From Protopterus annectens (taxonomy: Eukaryota > Chordata > Ceratodontiformes > Protopteridae), in the NCBI RefSeq assembly GCF_019279795.1, contig NC_056738.1, positions 400,872,683 through 400,936,682 of the forward strand: 64,000 nucleotides of DNA, given 5' to 3'. Within the stretch, counting starts at the first letter, position 1. Every line of letters begins with the position of its first letter. The notes under the pieces are model-generated. The model was not told the DNA's origin. It saw only the letters and a list, made by a program, of their open reading frames with translations, and made no database searches. Of the stretch, positions 44,349 to 55,845 are shown in pieces. The position numbers and the translations under genes were made by a program.

Positions 44349-47300
44349 AGTAGTAGTAGGCAATAAGGAAACTACCTGTACAAAGAATCTCTTAAAACCA
44401 TCTGAATTTTATCTCAATGTTTAAAAGGGAAAAAGGTGCTTCTTCATTATGTATATTGGGTGTAACATTGCTGCTGGTAGAATGGGAGTGGTACTGGAGA
44501 CTGTGTTTTTTATTTTTCTCTTCTTCTCTATGGAGATAATAGGTTCAATATAGGGCAATACTATCTAATCTCTGCTATAATATTTGTGAAAATATCAAAT
44601 ATAGATGGGCTATTGTTCCAGGGGTCAAGAGCATATATGTGTATGCTTAAAATATTCTGGGACTGAAGTTTGGAGAATTCTTTATCTCCCTTCTTTTTCT
44701 CTCTCATTTACCAACAATCAGCAAATTCTCACCTAAAGGCAAACACTTTTGATACCCATGGATTATCAAGCTCTTGATAATAAAACCAGCTCGAATAGAA
44801 TATCAAATGGCTGCATAAATACTTGTTCCCTTCTATACTTATCCACTTATTGAAATGTCCAGGTCCTACACTCTAGATAACTTGAACCCCAACAGCCATT
44901 TTTCTCCTTCTCATATCTATACACATCTGCTATACCATTAACACATTTTCACCTAACTCTTCTAGCATACCTTTTGTTCACTGCCTCTCAGTGTATGTCA
45001 TCACCATTCTATCCTATTCTACCCATTACTAAGTATATAATTGTATACCACTCCTTCTGTATTCGTATTTTCAGATAATTTTATAAAAATCCCAGAATAA
45101 TCAGAACTTGTCAACGAATATGTTATCACTTCTATACTGCTATAACTAGTTTGTAAATTGTCTAACATTGTACATATGTCAATATACTGTAAGTTGTTCT
45201 TTAAGGAGAATATTTTATTATCCCACAGAGTAGAATTTAATGTACTGCTTTTTCACCAAACTGTACAAAACTTATGTATAGCTGCAATGCCTTCTCCTGG
45301 GTGCATAAGAATGGGTAAAATTAACTATACGACGAATAACGATACTGTAGTAGAGATATGTCACACCAGGACTTATATAATATAGCTGCGCTCAAGAATC
45401 TAACAACACAAGGCAAGGGCAACGAAACATATGTTGTCAATTACACTGGGGATATCCAAAGACTCAACCTGAGAACATTATCACTCTACACCACACAAAA
45501 TGACAAATAAATTAATCGAGAGAAGAAACGGATATATCACAAAACCAAGGAATATAGGGAGACAATAAAAAGTTAAAAGGAATTACAAAGAGAGGAATAT
45601 CTACAAAGAAGATATAAAACAAACTCTTATGCAATCGCAAATAGATACTCAAACTCTGCAATGGGAAAACAGAAACATAACATTATGTAGACTAAGAACC
45701 CATATTCTCCCAAATCTAAGAGGGAAATAAACAGAGCTAAGAAACTTCCTTCAAGGGGGGTAATGACCAATCATAGCGAAAGTTTAGACTGGGAATTAAT
45801 ACTTCTTACTACTATAGTTAGTAAATAAAGCTTGAGATAACAATTTAGAGTTAGAAAATATGTAAATATTGGTTAGAGACAAGTCTCTTGAATTGATGTT
45901 CCCTGACTTAACTAAGACCAAATTGGTTGAAAATATGTTCTCTAAATTATAACATTCTATAGTAAATCTCATAAGAAGAGGCTTAGGTTATAAAAGCAGT
46001 GTTTTTTTCTCTAGGGAATGAGTTGGGTAGGCTTTGTACAAATAGTGATAAGTCATGCAGGGTCATTAAGCTTCTTTTACTTCACAAACTCGAACACTAT
46101 ACTAATATTACAAAAATATACAAGGTTTAAACCTCTTCAGACCCTGCTTAATTCCTGGTCCAGGAGGCTATTGGTTAGGCACAGGGAAGGGACGGGAATA
46201 AGAGAATGCTTTCATAATATGTTTTTGACAAGAAATAAACACAATCTGATATGTATACTCAAATCTCAGGGCTACATACATAAATTAAGAAGCTATGTAA
46301 ATGTGGGAATTTGATTCATGGAACGTCAAGGGGCTCCAGAACATAAAAAAAGGAAATTGTTTCTACACCTTTTTTTGCAAGCTAAGGCAAACTTTATACT
46401 AATTCAAGAAACACATTTAACTATACAACAATGGTCAGAAATCAAAGAAAAAAATGGATAAGAGAAATTATAGCTTCGGAAGGCAAAACCAATAGTGCAG
46501 GAGTAGCTATAATCATTAAGAAGCAATACCAAGATAAAATTACAGAAACCAAAATAGATAAAGAAGGAAGATGGTGTTATGTAATCCTTTCAACCCCTGC
46601 CTATTCTAAACCCATTTTACTGCTCAATATATATGCACCTTGTAATAATCAACACTCCTCCTTTGCATCATTGTATCCTATCTTAAGTCAATACCATAAT
46701 CACTATATGATTCTGGGAGGTGACTGGAACACCTATCAAAACCCAAAACAAGATAAATCAAGTTTACATATGTCATACAATAAGCAGGCATCTGTAGCAT
46801 TAAATGAACTTAAATATGACTTTAATTTATATGATCCCTTTAAATATGGCAATAACCCAAATAACTCAAATAAATTTGTTTTACTCCAACTGTCATAAAA
46901 TGTGGTTGAGAATTGATTTTTTTCTAATTTCTGAAGCACTAATTAATCTAGACCCTACAGTAAACATACATACTCGATACCTATCTGACCATTTGAAAAT
47001 TACCCTAAACTTTATTAAGAACACCAAAAATAACACACTAAACCGAGGATATAATTGGTCCCTGAACCCCAATCTTTTAAATAAAAAGGAGATAGTTGAG
47101 GAAATACAGGATATCATTAAAACAACTCTGGCGAACTTATCAAAACAGCAACACCTTCCAGATATAGAATGGGTGACAACAAAAGCTCAAATCAGGGGTA
47201 TTTTTCTTCAAAAGGCAACCTACTATAAAAGAATCCAACTCAGAGAGGAACAACAACTGGAGGTTAAAATTAAATCATTAGAACAGGATCTAATTAAGAA

Positions 47301-50300
47301 CTTCAACACTCAAACTGAAACAGAATTATTGAACAGTCAAAAAGACCTTTACATGTTACACAATAACAACTTATCATTCCACGAAACTAAAATACTTGCC
47401 AAATATGCTAGTTATGTCCAAACACCATCGCGAGCACTAGCAAGGATTATTAACCAGTCAAGTGTATCCTCTCAAATCTCTGAAATAACCTATGAGAATA
47501 AGAATTATACAAAAATGGTGATATTAACATATTTGAAGATGTATATTCACAAATCTATGGAGACCAACAGTCCTTACTCATAAATGAAAACAGTAGAGAT
47601 TTTCTACAAAAACTTAATTTCCCGAAAATTGATATGAAACTACAAAAGAATTACTAGAACCAATAACCATTGAGGAAATAATATGAACAATCAAAAAACT
47701 GAAATCCCATAAATCACCCGGACCAGATGGTCTCACAGCGGAATTTTATAAAACATTTTTCCTCATCATTGCACAAATCCTATCCCACATATTAAACTAA
47801 TAAACAATAAAATTAATGATATACACTTTAATGCATCCCAAACTATATTTATACTCAAAGAAAAGGCAGACCCTCAAAATCTGGATAGTTACAGACCTAT
47901 ATCATTATTAAATATCAATACCAAAATTCTAACATCTATTCTGACTAATAGAATGAAAAAAATAATGGATGTAATTATCTCTAGTGAACAATCTGGCTTT
48001 TTAACATCCAGACAATCGAGTGATAATACATTAACACTACACACACTAATCTCATACGCTAACCAAAACAACCTAAACATGTATGCACTCGTCATAGATG
48101 CCCATAAGGCCTTTGATAGAGTAAACACAACATTTTTATTTCAAATCTTACCTTAATTTAATATACCCCAAGAATTTATTCAAACCCTACAAATATACAA
48201 TAACCCATGCACATCATTATATATAAATCAAACATGGTCTAATAGAATTCAGATCAGAAATGGTACACGTCAAGATTGTCCGTTATCTCCGTTATTGTTC
48301 AACCTATATCTAGAACCCCTTTTTCTAAATATAAAACAAAATATATATCACAACGCCCCAGTAATATACAACACCAAAATTTCCCTGTCAGCATTTGCAC
48401 ATGACCTCAACATTTATTGTACAACGCCCACTACGGACATAAAGAAAATAATATCTGCTATTGAAGACTTTGCCACAATATCAAACTACAAAATAAACCT
48501 CAAGAAAACTAACATCTTCCCTTTAAAACCCCCCTAAACCTTTCTCACTTTTACCATTGATAGGACAAGTAAAAACTGAAGAAATGATTAAATATTTAGG
48601 AATTACATTCTCCACGGATAACAAAGATTTTTATTTAAATAATATTAAACAAAAATGGAACCACATCCTACTTGACCTAAACAGATGGAAAAATCTGAAA
48701 CTACCACCATTAGCCAAAGTCTCGATTATAAAAATGAATATCTTACCCAGACTATTATACATCTTCATGTCCTCCCAGCTAACCATACCCAAGAAATTCT
48801 TTAAGCAGATTCACACTGAATTTGCTAAATGTATATGGGAACCTAAAAAGAGTAGAATTTCATATGATAAGCTGATGACCCCTAAAAACAAAGGTGGATT
48901 AGATTTACCAAATTTTGAAAGCTACTATTTAATTATAAACGCCAATAGAATCTTAAGAATTGCAAACTACAATACATCAGATAAAACTTGGTGTCCACCC
49001 TGGGTAAGAATATACTTTAAACATACCAAAAGTCTGGATATAAATCCCAAAGCATTGCCATTTCTAAACAACAACATTATGAAATCATATAATCTAATGG
49101 AACCCCTTAAATATGCTGTGGCACTAGCACAAAAACTGTTTAAATCAGTAAACTTGCTTCAACCCATGTGATATTACAACCCATACATAAAAACCCCAAG
49201 TTCAAAATAAATAACCAGATGTTAGACTTAAAACGCTTCCCACATATAATAAACATAACCTTACAAGATATATACCCATACTTAAACTGTCCTATTCATG
49301 AAATAAGAAGTCAAATGAACCTTCCCAAATCATATCTGTTGATCATGAGACAGATTAAAGAAATGTATATAAGCTATCTTCATGATATCAACATTAATAA
49401 AGAAGACATAATGAAATGTAACTTACTATGGAAAACTCTTTTACTAAACAAAAAATATACAGCATGCTCATATAAATTGATAAAAGACATGAAATTTCAA
49501 GATCATATACTCATATCTGACTATTGGAAAGAAAAAATACCATCTATTGAGAATCACAAATTAACCCAAGCAATTAACCTAACAATAAAATCCATATCCC
49601 TTCAAAAGTTAGCATTCACTCAACTCATGATGTATAACAATGCATATTACACACGCCTTAACTTGCATAAATTTAACTCTAAAAATTCCCCAACTTGCTC
49701 ACATTGTAAAGATAAAACTGCTGACCTTTTTCATATGTTCTGGAGCTATAAATGTGTATTCAAACTTTGGAACTCCCTGAAATTACAACTGCAAAAGATG
49801 GGCTATCAAACATCAATGCTCACTTGGGAATTTATGATATTACATATTCCCCTAAATAATCTATCCAAAAACCAAATAATCATTCTTATTAATATTTTCC
49901 TATTAATGAAACTCTACATAGCTTCCAACTGGCTTAACCCGTACAAGAACTCTTGGGAGAATTTAAGGATTTTGGAGATAAAACATATACTAGCCCATAA
50001 ATACATAATAAACAAACAAAACAAAAATCCCAACATTTTTAAACTCTGGGAACAGATTTTCAATATTATACTTACATAAACCACTAAATGTAAAATACAA
50101 TACAACATACACAAGATTCACAGCAACATTATGTAGTCATAAACTGAGATGTTGTTACTAACCCTGGAGATAGCATTCAGAAGTATATGAAGTCAACAAG
50201 TCTTTTAATGTTAAACTATGAAAGTATTCATGTAAATAGTGTAAATATGTTTAACTGTTTTGATGTAGTTATGATCAAATATCACCTTTGTATATTAATT

Positions 50301-50340
50301 TGTATACTGTGAAAAATAAAGAAAGAAATATTATTGAAAA
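44349..50340 (+). mobile_element. L1 (Tx1-like) LINE inserted near the right end of DIRS copy 2
   Basis: The coding part from about 46310 is an L1-type ORF2, and the element ends with gaaaaataaagaaagaaata and an A-rich tail at 50340. To the left, 44349-46300 shows no coding I can name. It probably holds the 5' UTR and a decayed ORF1, but may include another insertion. DIRS sequence resumes at 50341. I did not find a target duplication, and a short piece of the DIRS end seems lost at the left junction. Confidence 0.7.
46310..50079 (+). pseudogene. L1-type ORF2 (endonuclease, reverse transcriptase, Cys-rich C-terminus)
   Basis: The endonuclease reads NFILIQETHLT (46390-46422), GVAIIIKK, LLNIYAPCNNQHSS and GGDWNTYQNP (46720-46750), with the SDH box at 46980. 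The polymerase has DSYRPISLLN (47885), motif A as ALVIDAHKAFDRV (48086-48124) and RNGTRQDCPLSPLLFNLYLE (48254-48313). Motif C is FAHD where FADD is expected, so one catalytic Asp is gone. The C-terminus has the zinc-knuckle-like C-x2-C...H...C cluster (CSHCKDKTADLFHMF, 49700-49745), typical of Tx1/L1 proteins. Frames 48557-49171 and 49168-50079 are long and open, while the endonuclease and polymerase are cut by several stops and frame changes. Confidence 0.8.
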
Positions 50341-50395
50341 AAAAAGAAAATGGACAACACAGATGGAACTTTATGGTGAGTATATAACTTCTTTT

Positions 50396-50866
50396 TTTGA
50401 CCATACTGTTTGTTTTCTTGTTAAAGTTATTAGTAAGTGTTCCACATTTTTCCCATTTGTTGCATGTTGTGAGAGGTATTCTTCCACATATTGAACTAGA
50501 TGGTTAAGCACTGTGTGTGCAATGGCTACCCTGACATTAACAAGTAAACAGACACACTAGGCTTCAGAATTGTGTTGTGACCAAGAAGAGCAATCATCTT
50601 AGGTTTAGTTTTCTATACATGACATTGTCTACTAGGATTGTGTTATAGCAAAAATCAGCTTAGCAGTTGCTTTGAATGCCCTCCGGCTATTAATGGGTTG
50701 TTATTTTTTTGTAATGAACCTGAGGTATGAAACACTGTTGAAACTGTAAATAAGTTTAGACATTGTGGTTTTGGTTTCTGAAAGTAGTCATATTGCAATA
50801 GAAATGAAGAGAATGTCTCTGTTCCTAGGAGTACTAATTTGACGCCAGTGTTATGTATTTCTGCAG
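50396..50866. other. VPS51: Right end of the giant intron
   Basis: Unassigned sequence from the end of DIRS copy 2 to the splice acceptor. A pyrimidine-rich stretch and tatttctgcag precede the exon. Confidence 0.6.
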
Positions 50867-50954
50867 TGCTCCAATGGATACCAATCTCCTTAGTAACATT
50901 CAGAAGTTGTTTTCCGAAAGGATTGACATCTTTAGTCCTGTTGAATTTAATAAG
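50867..50954 (+). CDS. VPS51: VPS51 exon (GARP/EARP complex subunit), internal
   Basis: The first base completes the Ser codon begun at 14622-14623. The exon then encodes [20 protein letters not shown] and IFSPVEFNK. Human VPS51 reads [20 protein letters not shown] then [10 protein letters not shown], so only one residue differs here. The acceptor is ctgcag and the donor gtgagt, and the exon ends in phase 0. In human the next residues begin [20 protein letters not shown], and nothing like that is seen to the end of the window. About 85-90 C-terminal residues therefore lie further downstream. Confidence 0.95.
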
Positions 50955-52565
50955 GTGAGTATTGAATGTCTCTTGCTGTTAAGTGTCTAATCCTTGTAGC
51001 ATAAGCAATAAGTTATGAGCTATGAGATTGTAGTCTTGAGCATAACTAGAACACCTTAAGTAAATTCAAAGTAAAATTAAACTCAAATTGTTGACACTTT
51101 ATTTTAGCAGACTTGTGTTACCCTTTGTTTTACAGTGCATCCATTATAGTCTGTTAGTGTTTCCCCTTTGTTACCCACAGGCAGCCTAGTATAAGACATC
51201 TGCACACCTGTGTGACTCAGGAGAGGAAGATTTTAAAATATAAAACCTGGCAGCAGGTGGCTAGCATATTCTCTACACTCTATATTTTGAATTTTGGATG
51301 TTTTCAAGTACTTGTGGTGTGTAAAGATGGAAATAGGGCCCCAGAAAAATGATGCATTTCTATTGTTTCACATCTTTGAGTCAGAGCTCTATCTGAAACT
51401 ACAGCCTCCAATGTCAGGTTATGCGTTTAAATATTTTAAGTCAGACTTCAGGAGATGAACCTTTTCACTTCTATGATGCAGCTTCCTATTGCAGTGCCGA
51501 GTGCCGAAAAGCAAGACCGAAAGTCCTGAGAAGAGCCAATCTCAAAAGTCGTTCTTCTCCTTTAAACTTCTTTTTGCAAGAGGAGCAAGACCCCCACGCC
51601 CCTAGAACTTATATGTACCAACTCTGAAGCCATACCTCAGACAAAAAGGAATATCCTGAGAAATGGCATCTCGGATTTCTTTTATACAAGTCTGATTTTT
51701 TGGCCATTCAGTCTCTGCATTTCGGGACTTGTAGTTTTCCTAACATTTCAAATGGTTACCCACTGATACAGCTGTACACATCTTCATTCCATATTTCTAC
51801 CATCTGTGCAATTTGCGTTGCACACAGTTTTCTCTGTCATGGCTGTCCTTCACATATGTAGGCCTATTTCATGGTGAAAAGGCTCCAGTTTTCATCTATG
51901 TCATACTTGGCCTGCTGATGTATCTAGACATGTGTACTCAGCACTGCTTCTACTTCACTATGTAAGTGTCTCACAGAACTTGTAGTATAGTTAGTCTTAC
52001 TGTAATTGAACAGTAGAGACATCTTCCCAAACACCCTTAACACAGTAATCTCAACTCATACATAACTCATGGCTTTCTTAAGAAGCTCTTGATGTTTTCA
52101 TTTACTTTGTTTGGCAGTATTATACTAAAACTGAATGGAGTGTGTTTGCTCTGTGTGATATATGAGATGCCTAATGGTGCTACTTGTACAATGTGCGAAT
52201 CTTCTTACATTGTGGCTTAACATGGGACAGACTACGAATCTGTTTTTGTCCTCGCAACTTCACTCCCCCTGTAGTCAGTCTTTTGGCTTTAGATAATGGT
52301 GAACATTTGCCTATCCTCATTTTGAACTACTTATCCAAAGGAATTTTATTATGCAGTTGATCAGCAATATATTCTTTTATTACAAGACTTATTTTTCCCC
52401 TTCATTCTCCAAAAGTGAATGATGCAATCATCAATTTTCCCTGAAATTGAGACTGTATTGCTTCATCAAAGAAAATGATGCTCTTGTGCACTCATTTTAA
52501 CTGTACATCTACCATACGTGTTCCACTTGTATTTGTATTACTCATTCACTTCTCACTTTATTTAT
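50955..52565 (+). other. VPS51: VPS51 intron start, without recognisable element
   Basis: The intron begins with gtgagt. I see no coding region here. A GC-richer stretch near 51360-51660 could be an unclassified old repeat. Confidence 0.6.
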
Positions 52566-52699
52566 TTATTTCAGTTTGATGACCGGGGAAGTCCACTGGG
52601 CCTAGAAGAGCCCATTTTCAGTGGAGGCCTAGGGAGAAAAGCTCCAGCAACAAATAAATTAAAAAACAAACATACAACTTAGAGATATATACAAAGCAG

Positions 52700-55553
52700 T
52701 GTGATCAATTACAGCATGCTAAGGATACAGTGAAATAGATAAGAGGCATAATAGTTATAATACACACATATGGAGATATACAGGTAATAGAACATTGGTG
52801 GACAATTTTTGTATGTACACAGTTAGAATATAAATTTTGTTGTGATAAATTCACAGTATTTGATATAAGAAGATCTAAACAAGGTTAACCGTAGTAAAAC
52901 AGGAGAGTGTCCTGTGTAGGTAATAGAAAGTGGTGATAGGCAGAGTAGTGGTGTGAGAAAACGGTGGGGTCGGTGGGGGAATCAAAGTAGTTAAGGGGAG
53001 ATTTATGTGGGAGAACTGCATGGGCATGCCCATATTGAAACAAGATGTGAGACTAGGTGGGATTTAAAGTTGGTGTGGTTAGGAGTATTCCGCAGGGAGG
53101 GAGGGAAAAGAGTTCCATAGTTTAGATAAGTAGCAGGGTAGCAGGAGGTGGCCAGGGGGTCGTAAGGGTTTGTAGATTTGTAGGAGGTTTTGGTTTTCAG
53201 ATCTGAGGGAGCGGTTGGAAATGTAGGGTTAGGGTGGCAGCGAGAGAGGGGCAAAAGGAAGGTTTTTGAAGATAAGCTTGTGGGCAGTGGTAAGTTTGAG
53301 AAAGTTTAGGTAATTGGGTAGTTTGAGCCATTGCAGGGTATGGAGAGAGTGGTAATGGCGGGATGAGTTTTTTGTTGGTAGCGAATTTGCTAATTTTATT
53401 GTAGGAGGATTCGAGTTTGGATTGAAGGCCGAGTTGGAGGTTTGATAATAAGGGGTGCACCATATATAAGAGAGGGGGGAGGAGGCAAGGTTTTTTCTGG
53501 TGGAGGGGATGAGGTAACATTTGTCTATACAGAAGTCCTAGTTTTTGGTGGGTTTTCTAATGGTGGTGTGAATACGAATGTCAAATTTCAGATGTTCATC
53601 AGTGGTAACACCAAGCAGCTTAGTATTTGATAAAATTTTGATAGGGTTGTTTTTCAGACTGAGTATAGAGAAGGAGTCTTTGTCAATGGGGGATTTTCTT
53701 GAAGGGTAAAATATTATCAGTTTGGTTTTATTTGCGTTTAGGGCCAGATGGTTGTTTTGAATCCAGGTTTCGGTTTTAGAGAAAGCTAATTGTTTTTTTG
53801 TTGGAGGGGGAGTTAGCTGAGCAGATGATAGCTATATCATCTGCATATTGGATAAGAGATTAATCTGGGAGCATGCTGTGATAGTTATTGATGAAAATAA
53901 TGAAGAGTAGAGGGCCTAGAACAAAACCTTGGGGCAAGAGATGAATCTGGGAGCATGCTGTGATAGTTATTGATGAAAATATTGAAGAGTAGAGGGCCTA
54001 GAACAGAACCTTGGGGCAAGACAGTGGGGGTGGGTAAGAAGGGAGAGGTTGAGGATTTCCACTGTACTGCTTGTTGTCGTTCTGAGAGGTAGCTAGAGAA
54101 CCAGGCTATGGTTGAGGGAGAGAGGTTGAAAGAGGAGAGTTGAGATAAGAGTAAGGGATGGGAGATGGTATCAAAAGCTTTGGACAAGTCGAGAAGCAAG
54201 ATAGATACGAGTTTGTCCAGTCGTGTGCTTGGTTTTTGGTCTCAAGAAAGGACAGAAGGGCAGTCATGGTACTGTGGCCAGGGCGGAAGCCATGCTGAGT
54301 AGGGGAGAGAAGATTGTTGTCAGTTAGGTATGACATTAGTAGTGAATTGATACATTTTTCCATGATTTTGGAAAGTGGGGAAAGGATGGCAGTGGGTCTG
54401 AAATTGGTGGTGTCAGTGTTTTTGCCACCCTTATGGAGAGGGATGATGTATGCATGTCATCAAATTGCAGGGACATAGGCTTCATGGATAGACCGATAAG
54501 GATGGAGACGGGGAAGGCAGTGCTGTCAGCAGCTATTTTGGGGAAGGCTGATGGTAGGTTTTCTGGTGACTTGCGGCAGGGTTTAAGTTTGAGAAGTATT
54601 TTTTTTTTTTTATTGTACCTGTGCGGATGGCTTTTAGGCTGAAAGTAGAGGCAGGGGAATTGTAGTCAGAGGGATGTGATGGGCTGGTGGGGTTGGGGGA
54701 TGGGTTGGGGAAGGAGGAGGATAGTTTAGCTATACACTGTCAAGGTCGGTAAAGTTAGGGTTGAGACAGTGATTGTCTTTATTTCCAGGGTGAAGGATAG
54801 AGGAGATTGAGTTCCAGAATTTTCTCGGGTTGGTTGGGTGTTCGGATTGAAGTTTGGAGTATTATGCTTTTCGGTCTGTAGTTATTAGTGTTTTTATGGT
54901 GTTTCTGAGTTGTTTGAGCTCGAGTAGGGTGTTAAGTTTTTTTGTTGCTTTGGTATTATTTTCATTTTCTGTCTCTTTGGAGCATAATTAGTTTAGTTTC
55001 TTTTGATAGCCAGGGGGTGGTTTTAGATTTGACGTGCTTGGTTCTTAGAGGAGTATGGTTGTTGAGTAGGTTTAAAAAGGTTTCATTGAAGTAAGTAGTG
55101 GCAGTGTCGAGGGGCAGGGTTCTTGGGGGGGGGGGGGTCCAGTCAGTCAGTTTTTGGCATTCGGAAAAAGTTTGAGGGTTGAAGTGGGAGAGGTTGTAAG
55201 TTTGGATATAATGGTGTTACTTATGAAGAGGGGATGAGTGACGATTGGTGAAGGCTGGTAGGTGGTCACTGAGACGGTCGGGAAGGATTCCAGCATTTGA
55301 AACTAGATTGGGATGGGATGTTAAGATCCAGTCAATGATGGTGCCAGAGGTCCCATCATTGTTAGGTCTGGTGGGAGAGTTTATGAGTTGGGAGAAGTGA
55401 AAAAGGCTGACTGTCTGTCTGAGTTGGGGTTTGAGAATTTATACTGGCCCAGTTGATGTTCATGTCTCCAAGGATGTACGTTTCATTTTTAATGTTGGAG
55501 GAAAGCCAGGAGAGGATGCCTTCTAATACTGGGATGTTATTGCCTGGGGGCAA
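52700..55553 (-). pseudogene. LINE endonuclease-reverse transcriptase remnant, reverse strand
   Basis: This is the coding body of the element at 52570-55620. The best open stretches are 55553-55362 (endonuclease), 54363-54106 and 54199-53885 (polymerase), and 53520-53003 (C-terminal part). The stretch at 53520-53003 is Pro/Leu/Ser-rich in the frame shown, so its true frame is uncertain. The catalytic FADD box falls at the tandem duplication and is not cleanly readable. Several frame changes are present. Confidence 0.7.
53854..54017. repeat. 82-bp tandem duplication inside the LINE
   Basis: Two copies of an 82-base unit start at 53854 and 53936, with the shared phrases aatctgggagcatgctgtga and agagtagagggcctagaaca. 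They differ at a few bases. The duplicated segment covers the stretch after the GSVLGPLLF block on the minus strand. Confidence 0.85.
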
Positions 55554-55620
55554 ATAAAGGGCGACTGTACATATGGACTTATGATTATTGATTTTTAGTA
55601 GAGCTATAGTTATAGTACTT

Positions 55621-55845
55621 TTGAGTTATAGTACTTTATGCATGTGCTTATATACACACATATGCACATACACACCGTGACCTTCTGCACAGTCATTTGC
55701 AGCATGATTTTAATGGCTTTTCAAATATTTGTGTTCCACTTAGAATATTTTCTCATCATTTTTCCAATCCCTTAACAGCTTCATAAGTATCCTTAATGCA
55801 TAACAGGACTGTATTGTCCACTCTGTCCTTAAAAGTTGATCAAAC
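55621..55845. other. Junction between LINE and DIRS copy 3
   Basis: Short stretch with CA-rich tract (55645-55675). I see no gene. Confidence 0.4.

Larger units (their letters stand above)
31690..50395 (+). mobile_element. DIRS retrotransposon, copy 2, split by nested insertions (broken fossil)
   Basis: A DIRS element in + orientation whose own parts are 31690-35862, 39539-40464, about 42846-43123, 43537-44348 and 50341-50395. It has a left inverted end (31735-31860), a Gag-like start (32190-32520, with FKKCVKCGHKLPLS), more Gag-like coding (33690-34003), reverse transcriptase (34690-35126), RNase H (35560-39690) and a tyrosine recombinase (40080-43950). The right inverted end is at 44250-44348, and bases 44035-44080 are complementary to its extreme right end at 50345-50392. 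Later arrivals are a palindromic PLE pair, a block with a tRNA-derived SINE, PLE-D, PLE-E and a ~6-kb L1. It is broken in several places apart from the insertions. It is related to copy 1 but clearly a different subfamily. Confidence 0.8.
52570..55620 (-). mobile_element. Jockey-superfamily LINE, reverse strand (same family as 7440-11230)
   Basis: On the minus strand, the endonuclease region near 55553-55362 reads SSNIKNETYILGDMNINWAS. The polymerase reads SPTQHGFRPGHSTMTALLSF (54315-54255), LLDLSKAFDTISHPLLLSQL (54195-54138) and VLPQGSVLGPLLFNIFINNY (54018-53960). The 3' end at about 52660-52570 is ggagcttttctccctaggcc, then the same block as at 6945 and 11140. The 5' part of the endonuclease is missing. 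A tandem duplication sits in the polymerase. Confidence 0.8.

Noticed and set aside
31690-50395. Reading the inverted-end elements as LTR retrotransposons
   Set aside because: The ends are inverted, and a tyrosine recombinase with HxxR and Tyr boxes takes the place of an integrase, so DIRS fits better.
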